A stretch of DNA of 27,522 bases from assembly GCA_964627045.1 (NCBI GenBank), contig CAZVIK010000034.1, positions 1 through 27,522 on the forward strand, written 5' to 3'. Below, piece by piece: positions 1 through 7,739 of this stretch (positions within the stretch are counted from its first letter, which is position 1; each line of letters opens with the position of its first letter). The DNA is from CAZVIK01 sp964627045 (GTDB lineage: Bacteria; Acidobacteriota; Terriglobia; Bryobacterales; Bryobacteraceae). The notes under the pieces are model-generated. The model had not been told where the DNA came from. It was given only the letters and a program-made list of their open reading frames with translations, and did not search any database. The position numbers and the translations under genes were made by a program.

Positions 1-2
1 AG

Positions 3-164
3 TGGGTGTCGCGAATCACCGAGGCCAGGAAACTGCGGGCCGAGCAGGCCAGGCGGAGACTGATGGAGTCGCTGCGAAGCCGTGGCCTCGAGGTGTGCGG
101 GACCGCCGAGTTCCTTCGGGTGACCGTCTGGGAGGTGCGCCGCGGCGGGTGTCCCCTCCGGTAA
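3..164 (+). CDS. 3' end of an unidentified CDS (truncated by the window edge)
   Basis: An open frame enters from the left edge and ends at TAA 162-164, leaving the last 53 residues. Almost every codon ends in G or C, as in the real genes of this window, which is the main reason to call it coding. The visible tail is Arg-rich and probably helical (EARKLRAEQARRRLMESL), then continues to a short C-terminus ending GGCPLR. No family is recognisable from this fragment. It converges on pheT, whose stop lies 81 bp downstream. Confidence 0.5.
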   Translation, partial: WVSRITEARKLRAEQARRRLMESLRSRGLEVCGTAEFLRVTVWEVRRGGCPLR

Positions 165-245
165 CGCCGGGCATCCGCCCAGCGGGAGGCGGCCCGCGCC
201 GGCCTCGCGTGTGCGCAGTTCCGCACCCAAGCATTCCCGGCGGAA

Positions 246-2264
246 CTAGACGCGGAGTTCGTAGCCCTCGCCGCGCATCGCCTCGATGATCCGGCCGCGG
301 ATGGCGCTTACCTCTTCGCTCGATAGCGTGCGGTCCTGGGCGGCCACCGTCAGGCGGAAGGACACGCTTTGGACGCCTTCGGCCAGCGGCGCGCCCGTAT
401 ACTGGCGCAAGTACTCAATGGACACCAGCCCATCGCCCGCGTGCGCCGCCAGCTTCCTCTGAATATCGCCCACCGGCGTCCGCAGGCCCGCGATCACGGA
501 GAGATCGAAGGCGCTCGATGGATAGCGCCGGATCGGCGTGAAGCGCCTCTCGGAGGCGGCCGCCAGCGCCTGCACGCGCCCGAGGTCCAGGTCGAGCACC
601 GCCGCGCGTCCCGTCTCCACCAGAGAAGGATGCAGTTCGAACAGCCGCCCCACGGCCTGGCCGCGCCAGCGCACCTCGGCGGCCCGCGCCGGATGCTCGA
701 TGCCGCGCGCCGCCACGGCCGCCATTTCGCAGCCCGGCATCAGGTGCCCGGCCGCGCGCTTCAGCTCCATCAGCCCCCCGCGCCCGTCGTCGCGAGTGAA
801 AACCACCGCCGCCAGGTGCGGAATCTCATCCGGCAGCCCTTCGGGCCGCTTGTGGATCTCGCGCCCGATTTCGAACAGCCGGAAGCTCTCGAAATGCTTG
901 CTGTTCTCCTCGATGTTCCGCCGGATTCCCGCGAGCAGCGTCGTCCGCATCAGTCCCTGGTCCGAGGAGATCGGATTGGCCACCTTCACGTGGTCTTCCG
1001 GGTCGAGCCCCAGCGCCCGCACCTGATCTTCGTTCACGAAGGAGTAGTTGTAGACCTCGGTGAATCCCAATTCCACCAGGGCCGCGCGCACCTCGCGGTG
1101 GAACAACCGCTCGGCGTTGGGCAGCGGCGGATGCACCGGCAGCGCCGGGGCCTGGATCGGAATCGACCCGTAGCCGATCATGCGGCCCACTTCCTCCACC
1201 AGGTCGTCCTTCATCGTGACGTCTTTGGTGGCGCGCCAGCTTGGCACCCGCACCGAGAGGACGCGCGGCGCGGTCTCTTCCACGCCGAATTCCAGGCGGC
1301 GCAGGATGCCAACCACCTCGGCCATTTCCACCGGCCGCCCCAGCTTACGCAGCAGCCAGTCCATCGGCAGCGTGATGGGCGGCGGCGGCGGAGCTTCCCG
1401 CCAGGCGTCGGCCACGCCGCCCACCAGGCGGATGCCGGGCGACACCTCTTCCAACAGCTCGATGGCGCGCGCCAGCCCGCGCAGGGTGTTCACCGGGTCC
1501 TGCGCTTTCTCGTAGCGCATCGACGCGTCGGTCCGCAGCTTCTGCCGCGCCGAGGTCCTGCGGATCGAGGACGCCTGGAAGTTGGCGCTCTCCAGCACGA
1601 TCCGCCGGGTGCCGGCGTGGATGCAGGTGTCCATGCCGCCGATGACGCCCGCGATCGCGATCGGCCCGCGCTCGTCGGCGATCACCAGGTCCTGCGCGTC
1701 CAGCGTGTATTCCACTTCGTTCAACGCGAGCAGGCGCTGGCCGGCCAGGGCGCGCCGGACGAAGATCCCCGGGCCGCGCAGCAGGTCCCAGTCGAAGGCG
1801 TGCATCGGCTGCGCCAATTCGGCCAGGATGTAGTTGGTCACATCGACGATGTTGTTGATCGGGTTCAGCCCGATCGCCGCCAGCCGTTCCTGCATCCACA
1901 CCGGCGAGGGCGCCACGGTGACGTTTTCAAACGCCAGCGCGCTGTAACGCGGGCACAGCGCGAAGTCTTCGATGGCCACCTCGACCGGCGCCGCTACGCC
2001 CGCCGGGAGCCGCTCCGGCTTCACCGGATCGAGCAGCCGCCCCGCGGTGATCGCCGCCACTTCGCGCGCCATGCCGTAGTGGCCCCACAGGTCCGGACGG
2101 TGCGTCAGCGACTTGTTGTCGATCTCGATGATGCTGTCGCCGGCGGCGGTCTCTTCCACGCCTTCGCACTCGGCCGTCTGCATCGTGATCAGGCGGCCCA
2201 GTTCTTTGGGCGGCGGAGCCACGCCCTCGACCAGTTCGACCAGCCAGTTGTAAGAGAACTTCAC
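246..2264 (-). CDS. pheT: Phenylalanyl-tRNA synthetase beta subunit, short form
   Basis: Beta chain of the alpha2-beta2 PheRS that charges tRNA-Phe in the cytoplasm. The 672-residue protein starts MKFSYNWLVELVEG and goes at about residue 40 straight into the NKSLTHRPDLWGHYG segment. The EMAPII-like OB domain of about 110 residues that E. coli PheT (795 aa) carries at this point is absent. The rest is in order: B3/4 editing domain (about 95-280, with NNIVDVTNY and AGVIGGMDT), B5 (about 300-365), catalytic-like core (about 375-560) and a C-terminal FDX-ACB anticodon-binding domain from about 578. The start is GTG. A purine-rich AGAGG about 10 nt upstream overlaps the stop codon of pheS, which lies 13 bp away, so translation is probably coupled to pheS. 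Confidence 0.95.
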   Translation of the reverse strand: MKFSYNWLVELVEGVAPPPKELGRLITMQTAECEGVEETAAGDSIIEIDNKSLTHRPDLWGHYGMAREVAAITAGRLLDPVKPERLPAGVAAPVEVAIEDFALCPRYSALAFENVTVAPSPVWMQERLAAIGLNPINNIVDVTNYILAELAQPMHAFDWDLLRGPGIFVRRALAGQRLLALNEVEYTLDAQDLVIADERGPIAIAGVIGGMDTCIHAGTRRIVLESANFQASSIRRTSARQKLRTDASMRYEKAQDPVNTLRGLARAIELLEEVSPGIRLVGGVADAWREAPPPPPITLPMDWLLRKLGRPVEMAEVVGILRRLEFGVEETAPRVLSVRVPSWRATKDVTMKDDLVEEVGRMIGYGSIPIQAPALPVHPPLPNAERLFHREVRAALVELGFTEVYNYSFVNEDQVRALGLDPEDHVKVANPISSDQGLMRTTLLAGIRRNIEENSKHFESFRLFEIGREIHKRPEGLPDEIPHLAAVVFTRDDGRGGLMELKRAAGHLMPGCEMAAVAARGIEHPARAAEVRWRGQAVGRLFELHPSLVETGRAAVLDLDLGRVQALAAASERRFTPIRRYPSSAFDLSVIAGLRTPVGDIQRKLAAHAGDGLVSIEYLRQYTGAPLAEGVQSVSFRLTVAAQDRTLSSEEVSAIRGRIIEAMRGEGYELRV

Positions 2265-2277
2265 GCCGTTGGCACCT

Positions 2278-3321
2278 CTAGAATTGGTTCAGGAAACGCA
2301 GGTCGCCGCCTTGCAGATAGCGGATGTCGTCGATGGCGTAGCGCATCATCACCAGGCGCGTCAGCCCCAGGCCGAAGGCGAAGCCGTTCCACTCCTCCGG
2401 GTCGATGCCGCTGTAGCGCAGCACGTTCGGATTGACCAGCCCGCAGGGCAGCAGTTCCACCCACCCGCCCTGCTTGCACACCGGGCAGCCGGCGCCGCCG
2501 CAGATCAGGCACAGGATGTCCAGTTCGAAGCCCGGCTCGACGAACGGAAAATACCCCGGCCGCAGCCGCACCGTCACCTCGCGGTGGAACACCGAGCTGA
2601 GCAGCGTCTTCATGAAGTAAATCAGGTGGGCGACCGACACTTCCCGGTCGATCATCATCCCTTCCAGTTGATAGAAGGTGTGCTCGTGGCTGGCGTCCAC
2701 TTCTTCGTTCCGGAACACCCGGCCCGGGGCGATCATCCGCAGCGGCGGCCCAAGGCGTTCCATCCCCCGCACCTGCACGGGCGAGGTGTGGGTGCGCAGC
2801 AGGTTCCCGTCGGCCAGCCAGAAGGTATCTTGCATGTCCCTGGCCGGATGATCGGGCGGTATGTTCAGCGCGTCGAAGTTGTGATACTCGGTTTCGGCCT
2901 CGGGTCCGTCCAGCACGGTGAACCCCAGCGAGGTAAAGACGTCTTCGATTTCGGTTTGAATCCGGCTGATCGGGTGCAGGTGTCCCCGTGCGGGCTCCGG
3001 AGCGGGCAGCGTGAAGTCGATCCACTCGGCCGCCAGCCGCGCCTCGACGGCCGCCTTCCGGAACTCGGCCTGCTTGGTTTCCAGCGCGCCCTCCAAGGCC
3101 TGCTTCACCGCGTTGAGCTGTTTGCCCGCCGCGGCGCGCTCGGCGGGCGCCAGTTTGCCGAGGCCTTTGCTGATCTCGGCGAGCGCTCCCTTGCGCCCCA
3201 GCACCTCGACGCGCACGCGCTCCAGTTCCTCGGCCGTCGCCGCCGCCAGGATGCGTTGGCGGGCACTCCCATCCAGTTCCGTGAGCAGGCTTTCGAGCAT
3301 AGTCCCGGGGAAACCGTCCAT
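2278..3321 (-). CDS. pheS: Phenylalanyl-tRNA synthetase alpha subunit
   Basis: Catalytic alpha chain of PheRS. It has an N-terminal coiled-coil region (about 10-95) for tRNA binding, then the class II core: HNFDALNIPPDHPARD, THTSPVQ, the motif-2 block GRVFRNEEVDASHEHTFYQLEG and the motif-3 block NGFAFGLGLTRLVMMRY near the end. Between motifs 2 and 3 it carries a four-cysteine knuckle, CLICGGAGCPVC (C-x2-C-x4-C-x2-C), a possible zinc site of the kind seen in many bacterial PheS proteins. The ATG at 3321 is chosen because GGAAGG lies 8 nt upstream; an in-frame ATG at 3300 has no such site. Length is 347 aa, normal for the family. It lies 72 bp downstream of the GT2 gene and 13 bp upstream of pheT. 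Confidence 0.95.
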   Translation of the reverse strand: MDGFPGTMLESLLTELDGSARQRILAAATAEELERVRVEVLGRKGALAEISKGLGKLAPAERAAAGKQLNAVKQALEGALETKQAEFRKAAVEARLAAEWIDFTLPAPEPARGHLHPISRIQTEIEDVFTSLGFTVLDGPEAETEYHNFDALNIPPDHPARDMQDTFWLADGNLLRTHTSPVQVRGMERLGPPLRMIAPGRVFRNEEVDASHEHTFYQLEGMMIDREVSVAHLIYFMKTLLSSVFHREVTVRLRPGYFPFVEPGFELDILCLICGGAGCPVCKQGGWVELLPCGLVNPNVLRYSGIDPEEWNGFAFGLGLTRLVMMRYAIDDIRYLQGGDLRFLNQF

Positions 3322-3393
3322 TTTACCAGCCTTCCCATGGGGAGCAGGCCGCCCGGCCGGCGGCGCAGGCCGGAAGGCGAGCGCCGCACGCCG

Positions 3394-4122
3394 TCAGCGG
3401 TAGAGGCCGCGAAGGTGGTTCCAGCGGACGCGCAGGAGGTCCAGGAACATGCCGGCGCTGTCGCGGAACATGCTGACCTTGGTGCCCTCGGCGTGGCTCC
3501 ACCGGACGGGCACCTCGACGGCGGAATACCCAAGGCGGCGGGCGATGAACAGAACCTCGGCGTCGAAGCCGAATCGCTCCAGGCGTTGCCGGCGGAAGAC
3601 CTCGCGGGCGGCGGAAGCTTCGAACAGCTTGAAGCCGCACTGCGTGTCCAGAAACGGCAGGCCCGTCGAGAGGCGCATCAGGAAATTGAAGACGCGCCCG
3701 GCGTTCTCCCGGAAGGCGGATTGGTGGATATCAATCAGCGACCGGTCGAGGGCGCGCGAGCCGATGGCGATGGGCACGCCGCGCTCGCGGCAGGCCGCCA
3801 GCAGCTTGTCCAACTCCTCGATGGGAGCCGAGAGGTCGGCGTCGGTGAACAAGACCCACTCGCCGCGGGCTTCCATAACGCCATGACGGATGGAGTAGCC
3901 TTTGCCTCGATTGCCGGGATTGGCGAGGAGACGCAAACGGGAATGCCGCGAGGCGAAACCGGCAGCGACGCGCGCGGTGGCGTCGGAAGACCCGTCATCG
4001 ACGACCAGGACTTCGGCCGATTTCCAACTCCGGGCGTCCAGGTAGGAAAAGACCGCCGCCAGCGTGGCCGGCAAACGCTTTTCCTCGTTGTAGGCGGGAA
4101 TGACGATGGAGATGGAAATCAA
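3394..4122 (-). CDS. GT2 family glycosyltransferase, dolichyl/polyprenyl-phosphate glucosyltransferase-like
   Basis: Predicted to move a sugar from a nucleotide donor to a polyprenyl phosphate at the inner membrane face. The GT-A fold is readable: SIVIPAYNEE at the N-terminus, VLVVDDGSSDAT (nucleotide-binding DDG), NPGNRGKGYSIRHG, the metal-binding FTDADLS, then DTQCGFKLFE and RFGFDAEVLF typical of the ALG5/DPG-synthase branch. No membrane helix follows, so it is the short form. The frame stays open to 4206, but that would run into lysS. TTG at 4122 gives MISISIVIPAYNEE, the usual family start, and sits 6 nt after a minus-strand TATAAT, so it may be leaderless. It is probably the first gene of a GT2-pheS-pheT transcript. 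The sugar and acceptor cannot be told from sequence. Confidence 0.85.
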   Translation of the reverse strand: MISISIVIPAYNEEKRLPATLAAVFSYLDARSWKSAEVLVVDDGSSDATARVAAGFASRHSRLRLLANPGNRGKGYSIRHGVMEARGEWVLFTDADLSAPIEELDKLLAACRERGVPIAIGSRALDRSLIDIHQSAFRENAGRVFNFLMRLSTGLPFLDTQCGFKLFEASAAREVFRRQRLERFGFDAEVLFIARRLGYSAVEVPVRWSHAEGTKVSMFRDSAGMFLDLLRVRWNHLRGLYR

Positions 4123-4128
4123 CGCTCC

Positions 4129-4136
4129 ATTATAAT
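4129..4136. promoter_or_regulatory. Overlapping divergent -10 boxes between the GT2 gene and lysS
   Basis: The eight bases ATTATAAT read as TATAAT on the plus strand (4131-4136, toward lysS) and as TATAAT on the minus strand (4134-4129, toward the GT2 gene). Neither strand has a recognisable -35 at 16-18 bp. On the minus strand the box is 6 nt from the proposed TTG start. On the plus strand it leaves a leader of about 20 nt containing the lysS ribosome binding site. Confidence 0.5.
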
Positions 4137-4162
4137 AAGGGATTCCCGCACAGGAGAGAAGA

Positions 4163-5668
4163 TTGAGCCTCGAACAAGAGCTTCTCGCGCAACGGCTTGG
4201 GCGCATACGCGAGATTGAAGCGCTGGGCCACAGGCCCTACGGCGCGCGCTACGAATTCAGCCACACGATTCCGCAGGTGCTCGGCGGCTACGGCGGCAAG
4301 ACGGCGGAGGAGCTGGCCGAGCGCGTTCCGGTGAAGGTCTGCGGGCGCATCCAGACCGTGCGGCGCATGGGGAAGGCCGGCTTCGCGCACCTGTCGCAGG
4401 AGGGCGAGCGGCTGCAAATCTACATCAAGAAAGACGCGGTCGCCGGGAACGACTACACTCTTTGGGGGTTGATGGACATCGGCGACATCGTGGGCGCCGA
4501 GGGCTACCTGTTCCGCACGCGCACGGGCGAGTTGACGGTACACGTCGAGAAGCTGGAGTTCCTGTCCAAGACGCTGCTGTCGATGCCGGAGAAGTGGCAC
4601 GGCCTCGAAGACGTCGAGGTGCGATACCGGCAGCGGTACCTTGACCTGATCGCGAACCCCGAGGTGCGGAAGGTTTTCGTCACGCGCGCGCGGATCATCG
4701 CCAGCCTGCGGCGGCAGCTTGAGGAGCGCGGGTTCCTGGAAGTGGAGACGCCGATGATGCAGCCGCTCTATGGCGGCGCGGCGGCGCGTCCCTTCGTCAC
4801 GCACCACAACACGCTGGACATGGACCTTTACCTGCGCATCGCGCCGGAACTGTACTTGAAGCGGCTGGTGGTGGGCGGGCTGGAGCGCGTGTACGAGATC
4901 AACCGGAACTTCCGCAACGAGGGCATCTCCACGCACCACAACCCCGAGTTCACGATGCTGGAGTTCTACCAGGCCTATACGGATTACCAGGGCCTGATGG
5001 ACCTTTCGGCGGAGTTGCTGAAGCAGACGGCGCTCGATGCGACCGGATCGACCGTGGCCGAGTTTGACGGCCACCGGATCGACTTCGGCCAACTTCGCCG
5101 CCTGAGCCTGCGCGAGGCGGTCATCGAATACTGGAAGGATGGCGAACGGCCGGCGATGGAGCAGCTTCACGACGCCGAGTGGCTGAAGGAGAGGTCCACC
5201 AAGGCCACGGCGGGCGAGGCGGTGCTGGACCTGTTCGAGCGCTATGCCGAGGCCGAGTTGATCCAGCCCACCATCATCTACGACTACCCGGTGGAGGCCT
5301 CGCCGCTTTCCAAGAACAAGCCGGACGACCCGGGAACGGTCGAGCGGTTCGAGATCTACGCCGCGGGTATGGAACTCGGCAACGCTTACACCGAGCTGAA
5401 CGACCCGCAGGAGCAGCGGCGGCGCTTCGAGATGCAGCTACGCATGCGCGAGAAGGGCGACGAGGAAGCGCACCAGATGGACGAGGACTTCGTGCGGGCG
5501 CTCTCCTTCGGCATGCCGCCGACCGGCGGGGAGGGGATCGGCATCGACCGGCTGACGATGATCCTGACCGGGTCGAAGTCGATTCGCGACGTGATCCTGT
5601 TCCCGCTGCTGCGGCCGGAAGGGCCGATCGGGCTGGCCGGTCAACTGAGGGAACTGGATGGCCGTTGA
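4163..5668 (+). CDS. lysS: Class II lysyl-tRNA synthetase
   Basis: Charges tRNA-Lys in the cytoplasm. The 501 aa are the normal length. An N-terminal OB-fold anticodon-binding domain (about 55-165, VKVCGRIQTVRRMGKAGFAHLSQ) is followed by the class II catalytic core. Motif 2 is visible (ERVYEINRNFRNEGISTHHNPEFTMLE written in part: NRNFRNEGIS, HNPEFTMLE), and so is motif 3 (GIGIDRLTMILTGSKSIRDVI) at the C-terminus. The start is TTG at 4163, supported by AGGAGAG at 4152-4158 and by a sensible N-terminus (MSLEQELLAQRL). The gene overlaps the following permease by 11 bp, so the two are surely co-transcribed. Promoter: TATAAT at 4131-4136. Confidence 0.96.
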   Translation: MSLEQELLAQRLGRIREIEALGHRPYGARYEFSHTIPQVLGGYGGKTAEELAERVPVKVCGRIQTVRRMGKAGFAHLSQEGERLQIYIKKDAVAGNDYTLWGLMDIGDIVGAEGYLFRTRTGELTVHVEKLEFLSKTLLSMPEKWHGLEDVEVRYRQRYLDLIANPEVRKVFVTRARIIASLRRQLEERGFLEVETPMMQPLYGGAAARPFVTHHNTLDMDLYLRIAPELYLKRLVVGGLERVYEINRNFRNEGISTHHNPEFTMLEFYQAYTDYQGLMDLSAELLKQTALDATGSTVAEFDGHRIDFGQLRRLSLREAVIEYWKDGERPAMEQLHDAEWLKERSTKATAGEAVLDLFERYAEAELIQPTIIYDYPVEASPLSKNKPDDPGTVERFEIYAAGMELGNAYTELNDPQEQRRRFEMQLRMREKGDEEAHQMDEDFVRALSFGMPPTGGEGIGIDRLTMILTGSKSIRDVILFPLLRPEGPIGLAGQLRELDGR

Positions 5669-6908
5669 CGGGGCGCGGAACCGCTTCGAGCTGTTCGTGG
5701 CGCTGCGCTACCTGCGGGCCAAGCGCAAGCAGGCGGTGATCTCGCTGATCACGGTGATTTCGGTGGCGGGGGTGGCCGCGGGCGTGATGGCGCTGGTGGT
5801 GGCGCTGGCCATCAACAACGGGTTCGTCAAGACGCTGCAACGCAACCTGCTGGGCGCCACGGCGCACGTGACGATCCTCGAAAAAGAGCCGGGCTACGGC
5901 ATCGAGGACTGGCGCGGGTTGACGGAGAAGTTGCGCCGCCTTCCGCACGTCACCTCGGCGACGCCGAGCCTGTACGGGTCGGTGTTCCTGGTGGCGCCGC
6001 TGCAATCCGACGGCGCGATTCTGAAGGGCATCCGGGTGGAGTCGGAGTCGAATTCCAGCGGGTTGGCGCACTACATGAAGGAAGGGTCGCTTGACGCGCT
6101 GAACGACAAGGCGCGGCCGGCGGGCGTGGTGCTGGGGGCCAACCTGGCGCAGCGCACGGGCCTGTTGTACCGCAGCATCGGGAAGGTGGTCAGCCCGCAA
6201 GGGGAACTCACGCCGTTCGGCACCGCGCCGACCACCGAACGGTTGCGCGTGGTGGGGACCTTCGAGACCGGGTTCTTCGACCTGGATTCGGCCTGGGCCT
6301 ACACGTCGCTGGAGACCGCGCAACGCGTGTTCGGGCTGAAGGACGTGGTCAACGCCGTCGAGTTGCGCGTGGATAACCTGGACCTGGCGCCGGAGGTGGC
6401 CCGGGCGGCCGAGGCGGTGATCGGACCGAAGCTGGCGGCCACGCACTGGATGGAGCAGAACCGGCAGATCTTCAGCGCGTTGAAGATGGAGAAGGTGGTT
6501 ACGGTGGTCACCATCGGGCTGATCGAACTAGTGGCGGCGCTGAACATTTTGATCGCCCTGGTGATGATGGTGATGGAAAAGTCCCGCGACGTGGCGGTGC
6601 TGATGTCGATGGGAGCGCGGCGCGAGCAGATTCGCCGGATCTTCGTCTACCAGGGGCTGCTGATCGGCACAGTGGGGACGGCGATCGGCCTGGTGACCGG
6701 ATATGCGATCTGTTATTTTGCAGATACCTACCGGTGGCTCCGGCTGGACGCGGCGGTTTACTCGCTGAGCTTCGTTCCGTTCGAGCCGCGCTGGATCGAC
6801 GGGATATGGATTGCGGCGGCGGCGATCCTGGTGAGCTATCTGGCGACGTTGTATCCGTCCCGCAACGCGACGAAGGTCTCCCCGGCCGAAGCGCTAAGGT
6901 ACGAGTAA
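5658..6908 (+). CDS. LolC/LolE-family ABC transporter permease (lipoprotein release)
   Basis: Inner-membrane permease of the MacB/FtsX type, most like LolC/E, which with the ATPase LolD lifts outer-membrane lipoproteins out of the inner membrane. The sequence shows the typical N-terminus FELFVALRYLRAKRKQAVISLITVISVAGVAAGV with the first membrane helix (about 26-50), a large periplasmic MacB_PCD-like domain (about 55-245), and three C-terminal helices (about 275-305, 330-355, 378-400) ending in the family signature SRNATKVSPAEALRYE. Length 416 aa is normal for LolC/E. It overlaps lysS by 11 bp; a lysS-lol arrangement is, as I recall, found in other bacteria. No lolD ATPase follows here, so the ATPase must be encoded elsewhere or supplied by another ABC protein. 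Confidence 0.88.
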   Translation: MAVDGARNRFELFVALRYLRAKRKQAVISLITVISVAGVAAGVMALVVALAINNGFVKTLQRNLLGATAHVTILEKEPGYGIEDWRGLTEKLRRLPHVTSATPSLYGSVFLVAPLQSDGAILKGIRVESESNSSGLAHYMKEGSLDALNDKARPAGVVLGANLAQRTGLLYRSIGKVVSPQGELTPFGTAPTTERLRVVGTFETGFFDLDSAWAYTSLETAQRVFGLKDVVNAVELRVDNLDLAPEVARAAEAVIGPKLAATHWMEQNRQIFSALKMEKVVTVVTIGLIELVAALNILIALVMMVMEKSRDVAVLMSMGARREQIRRIFVYQGLLIGTVGTAIGLVTGYAICYFADTYRWLRLDAAVYSLSFVPFEPRWIDGIWIAAAAILVSYLATLYPSRNATKVSPAEALRYE

Positions 6909-7012
6909 AGGGGCGGCGGAAACGGAGTTTGCCCGTCCAAGGCCGCGTTTCCCGGCGCGAATTGGCGTGAACCGCCTGTAACCTTGGACGGCGGCCATTG
7001 CGCCTATCCCAG

Positions 7013-7018
7013 TAGACT
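7013..7018 (+). promoter_or_regulatory. Putative -10 of the first TGKW-protein gene
   Basis: TAGACT lies 55 bp before the GTG start at 7074, in the 165-bp gap after the permease. No good -35 is seen at the right distance. The leader would be about 50 nt and carries a strong GGAGG. Confidence 0.35.
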
Positions 7019-7073
7019 TCGACCTGCGGGAAAGGAAGTGTGCCCGGCGGGAGGTCAACAGGAGGATATTCGC

Positions 7074-7481
7074 GTGAGAAAGCAAGTACTTGTGTTGGCA
7101 GTGGCGCTACTGGCGTTCTCCTTGGCGGCGGCGGCGGCCGACATTACGGGCAAATGGGTCGCCCAGATGCCGGGCCGTGACGGGGCCACCATGGAGCAGG
7201 TGTTCATGTTCAAGCAGTCCGGTGAGGCGCTGACCGGGACGGTCAGCAGCCAGCGGGGCGATCAGGAGATCTCCGAGGGAAAAGTTGCCGGCGATACCGT
7301 TTCCTTTGTGACGGTGATGAGCTTCGGCGGCAATGAGATGAAGATGGCCTATAAGGGGACGGTCGCGGGCAACGAGATCAAGTTCACCCGCAGCATGCAG
7401 GGCGGACCCGGCGGCGGTGGCCCGGGCGGTGGCGGCGGACGCGGCGGCCCGATGGAGTTCGTGGCGAAGAAGGCCAACTAA
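7074..7481 (+). CDS. Small exported 'TGKW' repeat-family protein with Gly-rich tail (copy 1)
   Basis: A 135-residue protein of unknown function. It has a clear Sec-type signal peptide (VRKQVLVLAVALLAFSLAAAAA, cleavage near AAA-DITG), followed by a compact domain of alternating polar and hydrophobic beta strands (DITGKWVAQMPG, EQVFMFKQSGEALTGTV, KVAGDTVSFVTV, YKGTVAGNEIKFTRS) and a Gly/Pro-rich tail (about 110-130). The domain is paralogous to the next gene. I read it as a small lipocalin-like beta structure secreted to the periplasm or surface, which is an inference from the strand pattern. GTG 7074 is chosen because GGAGG at 7061-7065 is 8 nt upstream and the signal peptide begins there. A strong terminator follows at 7543-7588. 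Confidence 0.8.
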   Translation: MRKQVLVLAVALLAFSLAAAAADITGKWVAQMPGRDGATMEQVFMFKQSGEALTGTVSSQRGDQEISEGKVAGDTVSFVTVMSFGGNEMKMAYKGTVAGNEIKFTRSMQGGPGGGGPGGGGGRGGPMEFVAKKAN

Positions 7482-7542
7482 CGGCCGGGCTGCGGCCGCG
7501 TCGTGCGCGACGCGGACTCCAGCCGAACCATGAGTATTTCAC

Positions 7543-7588
7543 GACCCGGCCGCCCGGCTCAAGCGGGCACGGCCGGGTCTTTCTCTTT
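7543..7588 (+). terminator. Rho-independent terminator after copy 1
   Basis: A perfect 10-bp stem, GACCCGGCCG (7543-7552) with CGGCCGGGTC (7570-7579), has a 17-nt loop that can itself pair CCCG with CGGG. It is followed at once by the T-rich run TTTCTCTTT (7580-7588). It separates the two paralogues into independent transcription units. Confidence 0.85.
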
Positions 7589-7680
7589 AATGAGGACCAG
7601 CCCCGGGTGCGGGGCGCGCCGGGCCACTCGATCCGGCCGGTAGCGGTAACCCCGGCGTGCTGGGCGTGCGCCTTCCCCTA

Positions 7681-7686
7681 TATACT
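7681..7686 (+). promoter_or_regulatory. Putative -10 of the second TGKW-protein gene
   Basis: TATACT lies 53 bp before the TTG start at 7740, downstream of the terminator of copy 1. There is no obvious -35. The predicted leader is about 47 nt. Confidence 0.5.
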
Positions 7687-7739
7687 TGAAAAGGCGCGAG
7701 CGGCAGGGTCGCGCCGGTATAGCAAAGGAGGGAATTCGC

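Noticed and set aside
369..2435. A 688-codon open frame on the plus strand, antisense to pheT
   Set aside because: It is a shadow of pheT in GC-rich DNA: the protein is dominated by Arg, His, Gln and Pro with no domain, while the opposite strand encodes a complete PheT.
3348..3364. GCCGCC/GGCGGC hairpin between the GT2 gene and pheS as a terminator
   Set aside because: It has a 6-bp stem but no T-run on the minus strand, and the short gap fits a continuous transcript better.
2269..4218. A 649-codon open frame on the plus strand across pheS and the GT2 gene
   Set aside because: It is antisense to two well-supported genes, spans their junction and has no recognisable domain.
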